From CAVTWH01 sp963738365 (lineage in GTDB: Bacteria > Actinomycetota > Actinomycetes > Mycobacteriales > Micromonosporaceae): a stretch of 64,000 nt of DNA. The stretch lies in assembly GCA_963738365.1 (NCBI GenBank), contig CAVTWH010000010.1:1-64000 (forward strand), given 5' to 3'. The translations under genes were made by a program, and so were the position numbers. Shown here piece by piece: positions 29,630 to 39,139 of this stretch. The notes under the pieces were generated by a model. That model was not told the DNA's origin. It searched no databases and was given only the letters and a program-made list of their open reading frames with translations. Positions within the stretch are counted from its first letter, which is position 1; every line of letters begins with the position of its first letter.

Positions 29630-30826
29630 ATGGGACGTGGCTGGAGCGTCGCACTCCCGGCCCTGGCGCTCGGGGTCCTGCTCGCCGCCGGCTGCACCGA
29701 CGGCGGGCACCAGCAGGGGCAGGCCGCACCAGGCCGGTCGACCAAGCCGCTCCCCAGTACACCGACGCTGACCGTCGGACCGCCGACCGGAACGACCGAC
29801 GCCCCGGCGAGCACGGAGATCACCACCACGGTCGGCAACGGCCGGGTGGGCTCCGTGACGCTGCTGGACTCCGACGGTACGGCCGTGGCCGGGTCGCTAC
29901 GCGACGACGGGACGGCGTGGGTACCGGCGCAGCCGCTGGAGTACCGGCACCGGTACACGGCAACGGTGACGGCCGTGGGGCTGGAAGGCGCCGACACGTC
30001 GGCGACGACCACCTTCACCACCATGGGCAACCCGGGTGGTGACCGCATCGGGACGGGGCTCTACCTGCAGCCGGGTACCACCTACGGGGTCGGCATGCCG
30101 GTGGTGGTCGAGTTCGACGAGGCGATCCCGGACCAGTACAAGGCCCAGGTGGAGCGCCGGCTGTTCGTCCGGTCCGAGCCGCCGCAGACAGGCATCTGGC
30201 ACTGGTACGGCGACCGGCAGGTGCTCTACCGGCCGAAGGCGTACTGGCAGCCCGGCACCCGGCTGACCGTGCGGGCGGCGCTGGGCGGGGTACCGGTGGG
30301 GCGGCGCTTCGTCGACCAGGACCGGGCGGCGAGCGTGACGATCGGGCCCAGCGAGTCCTTCGTGGTGACGAACCAGGACAAGACTCTGCGGGTGTACCAG
30401 AACGGCGCGCTGGTCCGGGCCTTCCCGGTGAGCCTGGGCAAGCCGAGCACGCCGACCTCGTCGGGCAATTTCGTGTTGATGACCCACGAGTACACGACCC
30501 TGTTCAAGACCAGTGAGTACAGCCTGACCGCCTACTACGACGAGCGGTTCACCTGGGGCGGCCAGTTCCTGCACGCGGCCCCGTGGTCGGTGGGCCAGCA
30601 GGGCGAGGACAACGTGTCGCACGGCTGCGTGAACCTGTCGATGGATGCCGCCCGCTGGGTCTACGAGCACAGCCAGATCGGCGATCCACTCACCGTGGAA
30701 GGCACCGAGGTGCACCTGGACCCGGGCGACGGCTGGACGGTGTGGGACGAGTCGTGGAGCGACTACGTCACCGGCAGCGCCCTGCCGCACCCCGACCTGC
30801 TGGCCGGCGCCCACGGCGCGAACTGA
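29630..30826 (+). CDS. L,D-transpeptidase lipoprotein (YkuD), first of a tandem pair
   Basis: 398 aa from the ATG at 29630; an in-frame ATG at 29597 gives 409. A lipobox (LGVLLAAGC) follows a short hydrophobic segment, so the enzyme is probably anchored outside the membrane. Two Ig-like beta domains (about residues 45-250) precede the YkuD catalytic domain. That domain contains SVGQQGEDNVSHGCVNLS, in which the Cys is the acyl-enzyme nucleophile and the His is conserved. The layout is that of mycobacterial LdtMt2-type enzymes that form 3-3 peptidoglycan cross-links. A paralogue follows 191 bp downstream. Confidence 0.9.
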   Translation: MGRGWSVALPALALGVLLAAGCTDGGHQQGQAAPGRSTKPLPSTPTLTVGPPTGTTDAPASTEITTTVGNGRVGSVTLLDSDGTAVAGSLRDDGTAWVPAQPLEYRHRYTATVTAVGLEGADTSATTTFTTMGNPGGDRIGTGLYLQPGTTYGVGMPVVVEFDEAIPDQYKAQVERRLFVRSEPPQTGIWHWYGDRQVLYRPKAYWQPGTRLTVRAALGGVPVGRRFVDQDRAASVTIGPSESFVVTNQDKTLRVYQNGALVRAFPVSLGKPSTPTSSGNFVLMTHEYTTLFKTSEYSLTAYYDERFTWGGQFLHAAPWSVGQQGEDNVSHGCVNLSMDAARWVYEHSQIGDPLTVEGTEVHLDPGDGWTVWDESWSDYVTGSALPHPDLLAGAHGAN

Positions 30827-31017
30827 GCCGATCCGGGGGCCGCAGCCACCCAACCGCGTCCAGGGATTGAGCCACCAAGCAAACACGCTGAGTAACACCA
30901 CGCGGGGACCAGCTGATCGCACCCCGTCCCGGGCGTGACGGCCTTCACGGGAGCGCTTCAGACGCCGGAAAGTCGGGCAAACTTGGGGGACTCCCCCTAA
31001 CCCACCCGAAGGCGATC

Positions 31018-32259
31018 ATGCTTGGCATCCGACACCGTACCCCCCGACGCTCCCCCGCCAGCGTGGCCGGGCTGGCCCTGAGCGGCGTGACCGGGCTGGT
31101 GCTGCTGGCCGGCTGCTCCGCCCAGGCCGGCATGGCCGCTTGGAACGGCGGGGACGCCGAGCGCACCAGCGCCTCGGTGACCGCCCCGCGGGACGGCGCG
31201 ACGGGCGTACCCACCGCTCCTGAACTGACTGTGCACACAGACAGGGCGACCGGCAGCACGGTCGCCCTGGTCGACGCGGCCGGCAAGGTGGTGCCCGGCG
31301 ACACCCGCAGGGACGGCTCCACCTGGGTACCCGCGCAGCAGCTGAGCTACGGCACGAAGTACACGGCGACGGTGACGGCGACCGGCGTGGGCGGCCAGAG
31401 GGTCACCGGCACCTCCACGTTCACCACCATGGCGAAGCCGGCCAACCTGGCGGCCGCGCACACCTTCCTGGGCGACAAGCAGGTGGTCGGCGTCGCGGCG
31501 CCGATCGTGCTGACCTTCGACCACCCGGTCGCCAAGGACCAGCGCCCGGCGGTGGAGAAGCGGCTGTTCGTCACGGCCAGCCCGGCGCAGGAGGGCTCCT
31601 GGTACTGGTTCTCCGACAAGGAGGTGCACTACCGGCCCAGCGAGCACTGGCAGCCGGGCAGCACCGTGGCACTGCGGGCGGCGCTCGGCGGGGTGTCCTT
31701 CGGCGGCGGCTGGTACGGCCGCTCCGACCTGAGCCTGGACCTGTCGGTGGTGACCGAGCCGCTGGAGATCACCGTGGACGACACCACCAAGACACTCACC
31801 GTGACAAGGAACGGCACAGTGGTCAAGACCATGCCGGCCAGCCTCGGCAAGGACTCCACGCCGTCGTCCAGCGGGAACATGGTGGTGATGACCCGGCAGC
31901 CGGAGGCGATCTTCGACTCGTCCACCTACGGGGTGCCGGTGAACTCGCCGGACGGGTACCGGGAGACCGTGTACTTCCCGCTCCGGCTGACCTGGGGCGG
32001 CCAGTTCATCCACTCGGCCCCGTGGTCGGTGGACTCGCAGGGCACGGACAACGTCTCGCACGGCTGCACCAACATCGCCCCGGACAACGCGCAGTGGCTC
32101 TACGACGCCAGCCACGTCGGCGACCCGGTCACCGTCCTGCACACCAAGCGGAGCCTGACCTGGGGCGACGGGTGGACCGACTGGGACCGCGACTGGACCG
32201 CGTACCAGCGGGGCAGTGCGCTACCCACCGGCTACGACGAAACCGCCCCGACCGAATGA
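31018..32259 (+). CDS. L,D-transpeptidase lipoprotein (YkuD), second of a tandem pair
   Basis: 413 aa. Lipobox LVLLAGC at the end of the signal sequence, Ig-like domains, then a YkuD domain with TDNVSHGCTNIAPDNAQW (catalytic His and Cys). It is the same fold and length as the upstream gene and clearly paralogous, with matching segments such as YTATVTA and LTWGGQFIHSAPWSV. It has its own leader of about 190 bp, so a separate promoter is likely, and ends at a strong hairpin. Role: periplasmic-face peptidoglycan cross-linking. Confidence 0.92.
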   Translation: MLGIRHRTPRRSPASVAGLALSGVTGLVLLAGCSAQAGMAAWNGGDAERTSASVTAPRDGATGVPTAPELTVHTDRATGSTVALVDAAGKVVPGDTRRDGSTWVPAQQLSYGTKYTATVTATGVGGQRVTGTSTFTTMAKPANLAAAHTFLGDKQVVGVAAPIVLTFDHPVAKDQRPAVEKRLFVTASPAQEGSWYWFSDKEVHYRPSEHWQPGSTVALRAALGGVSFGGGWYGRSDLSLDLSVVTEPLEITVDDTTKTLTVTRNGTVVKTMPASLGKDSTPSSSGNMVVMTRQPEAIFDSSTYGVPVNSPDGYRETVYFPLRLTWGGQFIHSAPWSVDSQGTDNVSHGCTNIAPDNAQWLYDASHVGDPVTVLHTKRSLTWGDGWTDWDRDWTAYQRGSALPTGYDETAPTE

Positions 32260-32280
32260 GCCGACCCTCATCGGAAAACG

Positions 32281-32311
32281 GTGAGGCCCCGGCGACACGC
32301 CGGGGCCTCAC
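32281..32311. terminator. Strong bidirectional terminator hairpin
   Basis: A perfect 14-bp stem (32281-32294 with 32298-32311) and 3-nt loop, between the plus-strand L,D-transpeptidase and the minus-strand tRNA-His. Confidence 0.8.
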
Positions 32312-32324
32312 CGTTGACCACAGT

Positions 32325-32399
32325 GGGTGACTGAAGGGACTTGAACCCTCGACACCCGGGACCACAACCCGGTGCTCTACCAGCTGAGCTACAGCCACC
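32325..32399 (-). tRNA. tRNA-His (anticodon GTG)
   Basis: Acceptor GGTGGCT/AGTCACC, D arm AGCTCAGCTGGTAGAGCA, anticodon loop TTGTGGT giving GTG, a regular T arm and the C73 discriminator typical of tRNA-His. Confidence 0.96.
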
Positions 32400-32552
32400 A
32401 TGCGCGGGCCCGGCCGGGATCGGCGGGTCAGCGACGACCAATGATAGCCATAGGGGGCCGCCCCGCGTCGAGCGGGTTGCCGATGGAGGCAGCGCCCCGC
32501 TCAGCGCGGGGCGGCCACCCGGCGCCACGGTCCCGCCGGCCGGGTCGAGCGG

Positions 32553-33164
32553 TCAGCCGATCGGGCGGTCCTGGGCCAGCTGGGCGGCGACCGCCTTGGC
32601 CGTCTCGACGTCCGGGCCGGGACCGGGGACGAAGATGGTCCGCCGGTAGAACTCCAGCTCCCGGATGCTCTCCTTGATGTCGGCCAGCGCCCGGTGCGCC
32701 AGGCCCTTGGCCGGCTGGCCGTAGTAGGCCCGGGGGTACCAGCGGCGGCACAGCTCCTTGACCGAGGAGACGTCGATCATCCGGTAGTGCAGGTGGCTGT
32801 CCAGTCGGGGCATGTCCCGGGCCAGGAAGCCCCGGTCGGTGGCGATCGAGTTGCCACACAGCGGCGCGGTGCGCGGGTCGGGGACGTGCGCGGTCAGGTA
32901 CGACATGATCATGTCTTCCGCCTCGGGCACGGTGAGGGTGGCCTTGCGCACCTCCTCCGTCAACCCCGACTTGTCGTGCATCGTGCGTACCACGTCGAAC
33001 ATCCCGGCCAGCGCCTCGTCGTCGGCGTGGATCACCACGTCGACGCCGTCGCCGAGGACGTTCAGCTCGGGATCGGTGACCAGCGCCGCGACCTCAATCA
33101 GGCGGTCCCGGGCGAGGTCCAGGCCGGTCATCTCGCAGTCGATCCAAACCAAAAGATCACCCAC
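32553..33164 (-). CDS. orn: Oligoribonuclease
   Basis: 203 aa from a GTG at 33164. A DEDDh 3'-5' exonuclease that degrades 2- to 5-nt RNAs, finishing mRNA turnover and pGpG removal. Seen: WIDCEMTGLD (Asp9, Glu11), the middle block CGNSIATDRGFLARDMP (second Asp), and the end block HRALADIKESIRELEFYR (catalytic His and Asp). The length matches the family. It is divergent from the GT87 gene across 58 bp. Confidence 0.96.
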   Translation of the reverse strand: MGDLLVWIDCEMTGLDLARDRLIEVAALVTDPELNVLGDGVDVVIHADDEALAGMFDVVRTMHDKSGLTEEVRKATLTVPEAEDMIMSYLTAHVPDPRTAPLCGNSIATDRGFLARDMPRLDSHLHYRMIDVSSVKELCRRWYPRAYYGQPAKGLAHRALADIKESIRELEFYRRTIFVPGPGPDVETAKAVAAQLAQDRPIG

Positions 33165-33222
33165 GACGCACAGCCTATGCGCTCGTCGATGCCGCGCGCA
33201 CCTGGCCGATTAAGGTTGCCCG

Positions 33223-34551
33223 GTGACCATCTCGCCGCCGCCGGCTCCGGCCACCGCCCGGACCGGCCCGGACCGCGCCACGGCTGCCCGGACCACCGGC
33301 CGGGTGCTGGTGGTCCTCGCCGTCACGGCCGTGATCATCGCCGGACACCTCTGGTACGGCAACCGGCACGACTACTTCGACCTGCGCATCTACCACGGCG
33401 CCGTGGTCGACTGGGCACACGGCGGGCGGCTCTACGACTACTTCGTGATGGACCGCTACGCCGGCCCGCTCGGCTTCACCTATCCCCCGTTCGCCGCCCT
33501 GCTCATGTACCCGATGGCGGGCCTGGGCATCGGCGCCACCGTCACGGTCACCTGGATCGCCAGCGCGCTGGCCCTGCTCGCCCTGCTCGGCTGGCTGCTG
33601 GTGCCGGTCGCCGACCGGCACGGGCTGCCCCGCTGGTACCTGCTGGGCCTGGCCGTACCGCTGTGCACCTGGCTGGAGCCGGTCCGCGAGACGGTCACCT
33701 TCGGTCAGGTCAACCTGCTGCTGGCCGCCCTGGTCGTCGGGGACCTGCTGCTGCTGGTCGGGCGCGGCTCCCGGTTTGCCGGGGTCGGCGTCGGCCTGGC
33801 CGCCGCGGTCAAGCTCACCCCGGCGATCTTCATCGTGTATCTGCTGGTCACCCGCCGGTTCCGGGCCGCCGCCGTGGCAGCCGGTACCGCCGTGGCGGCC
33901 AGCGCGGCGGCCGCGGCGTTCCGGTTCGACGACTCGTGGCAGTACTGGACCAGCGTGCTCTGGCAGACCGGCCGGGTGGGGGACGTGAAGAAGACGCCCA
34001 ACCAGTCGCTGCTCGGTGCGCTGTCCCGGCTGTTCGACCCGCACCCGGCGCCGCGCTGGCTGTGGCTGGCGCTGGTGCTGCTCGTGCTCGGTGTCGGCCT
34101 GGTCCGGGCCGCGCAGGCCGCCCGGGTGGGCGACGAGGTGGCCGGCCTCACCCTGACCGGACTGGTCGGCTGCCTGGTCAGCCCGGTGAGCTGGCAGCAC
34201 CACCTGGTCTGGTTCGTCCCGGCGCTGGTCGTGCTCGTCGACGCCGGCCTGCCGGTACGCGGCGAGGCGCCCGAGGTGGTCAGCGGCGTACGGCCCGGCC
34301 GGGCCGGCTACCTGGCGATCGCCGCCGCCATCTGGGCCACCGTCTCCTACAGCCTGATCGCCTGGTACGACTGGCACCTCATTCCCCGGCACGACATCCA
34401 CACGCCGTGGGGCAACCTGATCGGCGCCTGGGACACCCTGCTGATGCTGGCCCTGCTGGTTGCCCTGCCGGTGCGCCGGCTGCCCGGCGGAGCGCCGGTG
34501 CCGGTGCTGCCGTTGACGCGCCGGGGCCGGCCGGTGGCGGCGCCGGGCTGA
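33223..34551 (+). CDS. GT87 (DUF2029) polyprenyl-phosphate-dependent mannosyltransferase
   Basis: 442 aa from a GTG at 33223, with about ten membrane helices. FDLRIYHGAVVDWAHGG after the first helix, then GFTYPPFAALLMYP, GQVNLLLAALV and a conserved SPVSWQHHLVWFVPAL are signatures of the PimE-like GT87 family. These use polyprenyl-phosphate-mannose on the outer face to build phosphatidylinositol mannosides or related glycans. The exact acceptor cannot be told. It probably lies alone in its unit, convergent with the following minus-strand gene. Confidence 0.85.
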   Translation: MTISPPPAPATARTGPDRATAARTTGRVLVVLAVTAVIIAGHLWYGNRHDYFDLRIYHGAVVDWAHGGRLYDYFVMDRYAGPLGFTYPPFAALLMYPMAGLGIGATVTVTWIASALALLALLGWLLVPVADRHGLPRWYLLGLAVPLCTWLEPVRETVTFGQVNLLLAALVVGDLLLLVGRGSRFAGVGVGLAAAVKLTPAIFIVYLLVTRRFRAAAVAAGTAVAASAAAAAFRFDDSWQYWTSVLWQTGRVGDVKKTPNQSLLGALSRLFDPHPAPRWLWLALVLLVLGVGLVRAAQAARVGDEVAGLTLTGLVGCLVSPVSWQHHLVWFVPALVVLVDAGLPVRGEAPEVVSGVRPGRAGYLAIAAAIWATVSYSLIAWYDWHLIPRHDIHTPWGNLIGAWDTLLMLALLVALPVRRLPGGAPVPVLPLTRRGRPVAAPG

Positions 34552-34584
34552 GCGTCGCGGCCGCCCCGGCACCGGCGGCACGGT

Positions 34585-36528
34585 TCAGTCGACCGGGGCA
34601 ACCGGCTGGGTCGGCAGCAGCGGGAGCCGGTTGCGCCCCAGCCCCGCCGCGTCCGGCGGCATGAGTGCCTGATCCTCGAGGTCGGTGTAGTCGCCCAGGT
34701 CGCTGTCCGGTCCAGCATCGGGCGGCCACCCGGCTACGACATCAGCGGCAGCTCCGGCGAAACGCTGCGCTGTGGACGCTGGCGCATCCGGACCGGGCTC
34801 GACCGCGCTGTCCTCGACCGCACTGTCCTCGACCGCACTGTCCTCGACCGCACTGTCCTCGACCGCACTGTCCTCGACCGCACTGTCCTCGACCGCACTG
34901 TCCTCGACCGCACCATGCCCCGCCGCGTCCGCAACGGCACCGTGCCCGACAGTTTCCCGCCCCGCCGCGTCCGCGACCACACCGTGCCCGCCAGTCCCCT
35001 GTCCCGTCGCGTCCGCAACCGCACTGCGCCCGCCAAGCCCCTGCTCCGCCGCGTCCGCGTCCGCGACCGCACCGTGGCCAACAGTCCCCTGCTCTGCCGC
35101 GTCCGCAGCCGCGCCGTGCCCGACAGTCCCCTGCCCCGCCGCGTCCGCAGCCGCACCGTGCCCGACAGTCCCCCGCCCCGCCGCGTCCGCAGCCGCACCG
35201 TGCCCGCCGGTCCCGTGCCCTGCCGCGTCCGCAGCCGCACCGTGGCCGGCGGCTTCCCGCCCGGCGGCTGCGTGGCCGGCAGTTCCCTGGTCGGCCGCTC
35301 CGCCGTTGGCCCCGCCGTCATCGCCGGTGCGTTGGGTGATCGCTGCTCTCCTGGTGGCACCCCGGGCTGCCGTCCCGTTGCCGACCGTGGGCCGGCCGGA
35401 TGTCGGGCCGGCAGTCCGGCCGGCGGGCGCGGTACCCGGTGCGGGGGCAGGGCCGGCGGCTGGCTGGTCGGCGGCGTGGCGGCCCGTTGGGGAGGCGGTG
35501 CCGGGCGCTGCGCGTACCGCCGGAATTCTGGTCCAGGACAGGTTTTCCTGCTCCGGGGAGAGCGGTGGCCAGGGGGCGGGGGTGTCGCTCCAGACGGGTG
35601 CGATCACGGCGGGCGGCTGCGGCGCCGCGTCCGGCCTGGGCCCGGCGGGGCGCAGCCAGGCGGCGGCCGGCTCGGTCGTCCGACCGCCGGCCATCATCTC
35701 CGCCAGCGTGCCGGCCCGGACCATGGCGGAGGCCCACACCCGGCCGGCGGAGGCCGGTCGGTAGGGGGGAGGCAGCGCCAGCGGATCGGCCGGCGGGCTC
35801 GTTGCCGCACCGGCGGGTACCGCGTCGTCCGGCCGGGCGGGCTGCCTTGCGCGACCGCGGGCCGGCGGCAGCGGGCGGGCGAGGCTGAGCACCAGCAGCA
35901 CGCTGGCGGCCATGCCGACCACCCCGAGGCCGACCATCGCCCAGGCGGTGGGTACCAGCCAGCCGGGGCGGATCGCGCCGTGCAGGGCGATGGCCACGCC
36001 GGGGGAACCGTCGGCGGTCATCAGCACCAGGGACACCTCGCGACCGCGGATCAGGCCGGCGGCCCAGTGCAGGGTGCCGCCGTTGCTGGAGGCGAGCCAG
36101 AAGCTCTGCCCGTCCGGGCGGGCGCGCGGGGCGAGGCTGCCCACCACGTCGGAGAGCACGAGCGGCAGCGCGCTGCCGCGGGCCAGGCCGACGGCGGTGA
36201 TCTCGCTGTGCGCCACCCGGTCGAGGTAGCCGGCCACGGCGGCGCGGGGCGCCAGGCCGATGAAGACCGGGGCGCCGCCCTGGTCGGCCACCGACACCCG
36301 GACGCTGGTCCGGCCGGCGCGGGCGAACGGCAGGTCGTGGCGGAGCAGGGCATCCAGGTCGGGCACGACGACGGCGTACCCGCTGGTGTGGACCGGGACG
36401 GTCCAGGCGGCCAGCGTGCCGTCCGCGGCGAGCTGCCCGTGGGCCGCCAGCAGCACCGTTCCGGCGGCGAGTGCCGGTCCGGTGACCAGCGCTGCCAGTA
36501 CAGCAAGAACCACCCGTACCACACGCAT
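34585..36528 (-). CDS. Membrane protein with long tandem-repeat C-terminal tail
   Basis: 647 aa from the ATG at 36528, behind GGGAGG. A signal-like helix (VVLAVLAALVTGPALAAGTV), an extracellular domain of about 175 aa, and a second helix (TAWAMVGLGVVGMAASVLLVLSL) give a short two-pass core. A proline/alanine-rich cytosolic region follows, then about 14-aa imperfect repeats (ADAAGQGTVGHGAA type) and seven AVEDS repeats. The tail ends with an acidic block (DLGDYTDLEDQALMPP). I know no function; actinobacterial relatives keep the two-helix core while the tail varies. It lies 94 bp after copCD on the same strand. Confidence 0.7.
   Translation of the reverse strand: MRVVRVVLAVLAALVTGPALAAGTVLLAAHGQLAADGTLAAWTVPVHTSGYAVVVPDLDALLRHDLPFARAGRTSVRVSVADQGGAPVFIGLAPRAAVAGYLDRVAHSEITAVGLARGSALPLVLSDVVGSLAPRARPDGQSFWLASSNGGTLHWAAGLIRGREVSLVLMTADGSPGVAIALHGAIRPGWLVPTAWAMVGLGVVGMAASVLLVLSLARPLPPARGRARQPARPDDAVPAGAATSPPADPLALPPPYRPASAGRVWASAMVRAGTLAEMMAGGRTTEPAAAWLRPAGPRPDAAPQPPAVIAPVWSDTPAPWPPLSPEQENLSWTRIPAVRAAPGTASPTGRHAADQPAAGPAPAPGTAPAGRTAGPTSGRPTVGNGTAARGATRRAAITQRTGDDGGANGGAADQGTAGHAAAGREAAGHGAAADAAGHGTGGHGAAADAAGRGTVGHGAAADAAGQGTVGHGAAADAAEQGTVGHGAVADADAAEQGLGGRSAVADATGQGTGGHGVVADAAGRETVGHGAVADAAGHGAVEDSAVEDSAVEDSAVEDSAVEDSAVEDSAVEDSAVEPGPDAPASTAQRFAGAAADVVAGWPPDAGPDSDLGDYTDLEDQALMPPDAAGLGRNRLPLLPTQPVAPVD
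34801..34905. repeat. 15-bp tandem repeat, seven copies
   Basis: Seven head-to-tail units of GACCGCACTGTCCTC (first unit with one change), encoding AVEDS on the minus strand. The near identity suggests recent expansion, and copy number may vary without shifting the frame. Confidence 0.95.
34906..35270. repeat. Imperfect 42-bp tandem repeats
   Basis: About eight degenerate units of roughly 42 bp, encoding variants of ADAAGQGTVGHGAA in the tail of the membrane protein. Confidence 0.85.
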
Positions 36529-36622
36529 CGGCGGCCTCCCTGGCGCCGACTATACGACCCGAATAGGTGATTTCACCGCCTAACGCCCTTAATGCCTCCA
36601 ACGCCCCGGATCGTGTCGTAGC

Positions 36623-38254
36623 TCAGCTCACCTTCACCGTCGTACCCACTGTGCCCTGGTCGAACTTCGTCACCTGCAGGGTGATGGTGAACTGCCAGTC
36701 GCCCGCCCTCGGCAGGGTCACCTGGCCGGTCGCGTGCGAGTCGGTCAGCGGCAGCAGCAGCACCGTGATGGGCTCGATGCCCGCCCCCGGCAGCTGCGCC
36801 TTGACGTCCCAGTTGAGCACCTTCTGCGGAGCGCCCTGCGGGTTGTAGACGTACAGGTGCACGGTGTTGTCGCCGACTTTCGCTGGGTCGATGTCCAGCT
36901 GCACCTGGTAGAGCGTGGTGGTCAGGGTCACCGAGAACGGCCCGCCGGCCTGTTGCGTGGCGGCGGTCTCGGCGGCAGCGGTCTTCGCCGGCGTGGTCTG
37001 CACCAGCACCGAGGCCAGACCCAGCAGGAGCACCACACCGGCCGCCTCGACCGCCACCGTGCGCCGCAGCCGGACCACCCCGGCTTGGCTGGGCGCCGCC
37101 GCCAGCCGGCGGGACACCCAGGCCACCGCCAGCACGGCGGCCAGTACCAGCACCTTGAGCGCGACGATCACGCCGTACCGGGTGTGTACCAGGGCGCTGA
37201 GCGGAACCACCTGCACCAGCGCCTGCGCCACCCCGCCGAGCACGATCACGCTCACCGCGATGGTGGCCCAGGTGGACCACACCGGCAGGATCGCCGCGAG
37301 CTCGGTACGGTTGCCCAGCCGTAGCAGCCAGCCGCCGAGCATGACCAGGCCGCCGACCCACACCGCCACCCCGACCAGGTGGGCGCTGTCCGCCACGGTG
37401 GTCAGTACCGGCGCCACCGAGCTGCCCGGGTGCCCGGACAGCGGCCAGGTCACCACCGCCACCACGGCCAGCACCGCCAGCAGCACCTGCTCGGCCCGGC
37501 CGCTGGTGCCGGCCAGGTACGGCCGGATCAGGAACGCCGCCGCCACGGTGACCGCCAGCCGGACCAGATGCGCGTGGCCGAACGTACTGTCGAAGACGTC
37601 CCGCAGGTCACCGCCGGAGAAGTCGAGCAGCCCGGCGCCGGTCGAGTAGGGCGCCTCGACCAGGAACTCCAGCACGGCGCTGAGCCCGATCAGGCCCAGC
37701 CCGACGAAGGCCAGCCGGATCGGGCCGCCCCGCGCCAGCCGCCGGGGCCACAGCGCGAAGAGCACCAGCGCCGGGCCGGCCACCAGGATCAGGCCCAGGT
37801 ACCCGACGCCGTGGGCCAGCGAGACGGCCACCCGTACCACCGGGTCGGTGTGGCCGGCGGAGCCGCCCGGCGGCGCCGGTGCGGTGCTCGGCGCGCCGTA
37901 GGAGTAGGTGAAGGAGGCGCCCACCGGGTGGCTGTCCGCCGAGATCACCCGGTAGGTCACCAGGTAGGTGCCGCGCGGCACGTTGGTGGAGACCGGGATG
38001 TGCAGGCTGTTCCCGGCCACGGTGGGTGTCCCGGTGGTGATCCGCTTGCCGGTGGGCGCGATCACCTCGATCTTGCTGGGTACCGCCGTCACGTGCTCGG
38101 AGAAGGTGACCACCACCTCGGCCGGCGGGGCCGCTACCACCGAGCCCTGGCTGGGCAGCGTGCGGACCAGGGCGGCGTGTGCCTGGGCCGGCGAACCCGG
38201 CGTGAGCAGCGCGAAGATCAGGCCGAGCAGCAGCCCGCCGAGTACCCGCCTCAC
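36623..38254 (-). CDS. CopC-CopD fusion (YcnJ-like) copper-uptake membrane protein
   Basis: 543 aa from a GTG at 38254 that overlaps the anti-sigma stop by 4 nt. A signal peptide ends before AHAALVRTLPSQGS, exposing the N-terminal His of a CopC copper-binding domain (residues about 30-125; later DSHPVGASFTYSY). Eight or so helices of a CopD domain follow, with HGVGYLGLIL, HLVRLAVTVA and DSAHLVGVAVWVGG. The C-terminal 110 residues form an extracellular YtkA/FixH-like beta domain (VHLYVYNPQGAPQKV). The family is linked to copper uptake or handling. The link to an anti-sigma gene suggests metal or redox stress control. Confidence 0.88.
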   Translation of the reverse strand: MRRVLGGLLLGLIFALLTPGSPAQAHAALVRTLPSQGSVVAAPPAEVVVTFSEHVTAVPSKIEVIAPTGKRITTGTPTVAGNSLHIPVSTNVPRGTYLVTYRVISADSHPVGASFTYSYGAPSTAPAPPGGSAGHTDPVVRVAVSLAHGVGYLGLILVAGPALVLFALWPRRLARGGPIRLAFVGLGLIGLSAVLEFLVEAPYSTGAGLLDFSGGDLRDVFDSTFGHAHLVRLAVTVAAAFLIRPYLAGTSGRAEQVLLAVLAVVAVVTWPLSGHPGSSVAPVLTTVADSAHLVGVAVWVGGLVMLGGWLLRLGNRTELAAILPVWSTWATIAVSVIVLGGVAQALVQVVPLSALVHTRYGVIVALKVLVLAAVLAVAWVSRRLAAAPSQAGVVRLRRTVAVEAAGVVLLLGLASVLVQTTPAKTAAAETAATQQAGGPFSVTLTTTLYQVQLDIDPAKVGDNTVHLYVYNPQGAPQKVLNWDVKAQLPGAGIEPITVLLLPLTDSHATGQVTLPRAGDWQFTITLQVTKFDQGTVGTTVKVS

Positions 38255-38943
38255 GCGGTCACCGGACCGGCACCGGTCGCCCCGTCGCCCAAGCCGCGCC
38301 CCGCGCCCGGTGCCGGCCGGTCCCGCCGCCGGTCGGCGTCCGCCCTGGTCAGCGCCCAGAGCAGGCCGGCTTGGGCGAGTGCCACCAGGTGACCGGTCTC
38401 GTGGGCCAGGGTGGTCGCCCCGCGGGCCAGGTCCATCCCGGAGGTGGCCGCCAGGCAGCCGGCGAGCACCAGCGCCACCGGCAGGAACGTCCGCGCCCGC
38501 GCCGGCCGGGCGGCGGCCAGCAGGAAACCCACCGCCACCGCGACGTCGAACGAGGCCATCTCCCGACTGGCGTGCAGCCCCACCCCGGCACCACCGCTGG
38601 CGAAGGCGCTGACCAGCGCCGGTACGGCGAGCGCCAGTTGCACGGTGGCGGCCACCGCCACGGCGATCCGCAGCACCTGGCGGCGGCCGTACGCCTCGGC
38701 GTCCCGCTCGGGCGCCCGTACCGGGGCCCGGCCCGGGTGCGCCGCCATGATCAGCCCGGACAGGTCGGGGACCGGCGCGTCGCGCAGGGCCGCCACCGGT
38801 GCCGCGAGCGCCTGCGCGTCCGCCCGCCAGGCCCGGCAACCCGGGCAGGCGGAAAGGTGCCCGCGCACGTCGCCGGGGTCGGCGCCGGGCTGCTCGCCGT
38901 CGAGCTGGGCGGAGATCGCCAGCCGTACCTCGTCGCACTTCAC
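38251..38943 (-). CDS. Zinc-finger (ZAS) anti-sigma factor with membrane domain
   Basis: 230 aa from a GTG at 38943 preceded by GGAG. The N-terminal domain has the HX3CX2C zinc anti-sigma motif (GHLSACPGC), beginning KCDEVRLAISAQLDGE. After a cytosolic linker come about four membrane helices (RIAVAVAATVQLALAVPALV, VAVAVGFLLAAA, FLPVALVLAGCLAA and one more). It is divergent from the ECF sigma gene across 196 bp and co-transcribed with copCD. Inferred: it holds the sigma factor at the membrane and releases it on a redox or metal signal. Confidence 0.85.
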   Translation of the reverse strand: MKCDEVRLAISAQLDGEQPGADPGDVRGHLSACPGCRAWRADAQALAAPVAALRDAPVPDLSGLIMAAHPGRAPVRAPERDAEAYGRRQVLRIAVAVAATVQLALAVPALVSAFASGGAGVGLHASREMASFDVAVAVGFLLAAARPARARTFLPVALVLAGCLAATSGMDLARGATTLAHETGHLVALAQAGLLWALTRADADRRRDRPAPGAGRGLGDGATGAGPVTA

Positions 38944-39139
38944 CTCCGGATAGTCGCCCCGGGCCGGCGGAAAGTTCCCGGGCCCGCAGCGCGCCGCAGC
39001 GCCCGCGCCGACGACCCCGCGACCGGCGTCACGGCAGGTCAGCGCCGCCCGGGAGGGTCGTCCGGTGGACCGGTGACGGTGGCGCCGGCCGGGACGGGGC
39101 TGGTCGTGGCGGCGCGATGGCCGGGTACGCTCGGACCTC

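Noticed and set aside
32694..34664. A 656-codon frame overlapping orn and the GT87 gene
   Set aside because: It runs antisense to orn and in another frame of GT87, with Arg/Gly-rich composition typical of shadow frames.
34801..35270. Possible CRISPR array
   Set aside because: The units are contiguous or imperfect, without unique spacers, stay in one reading frame and encode AVEDS and ADAAG repeats; no cas genes are near.
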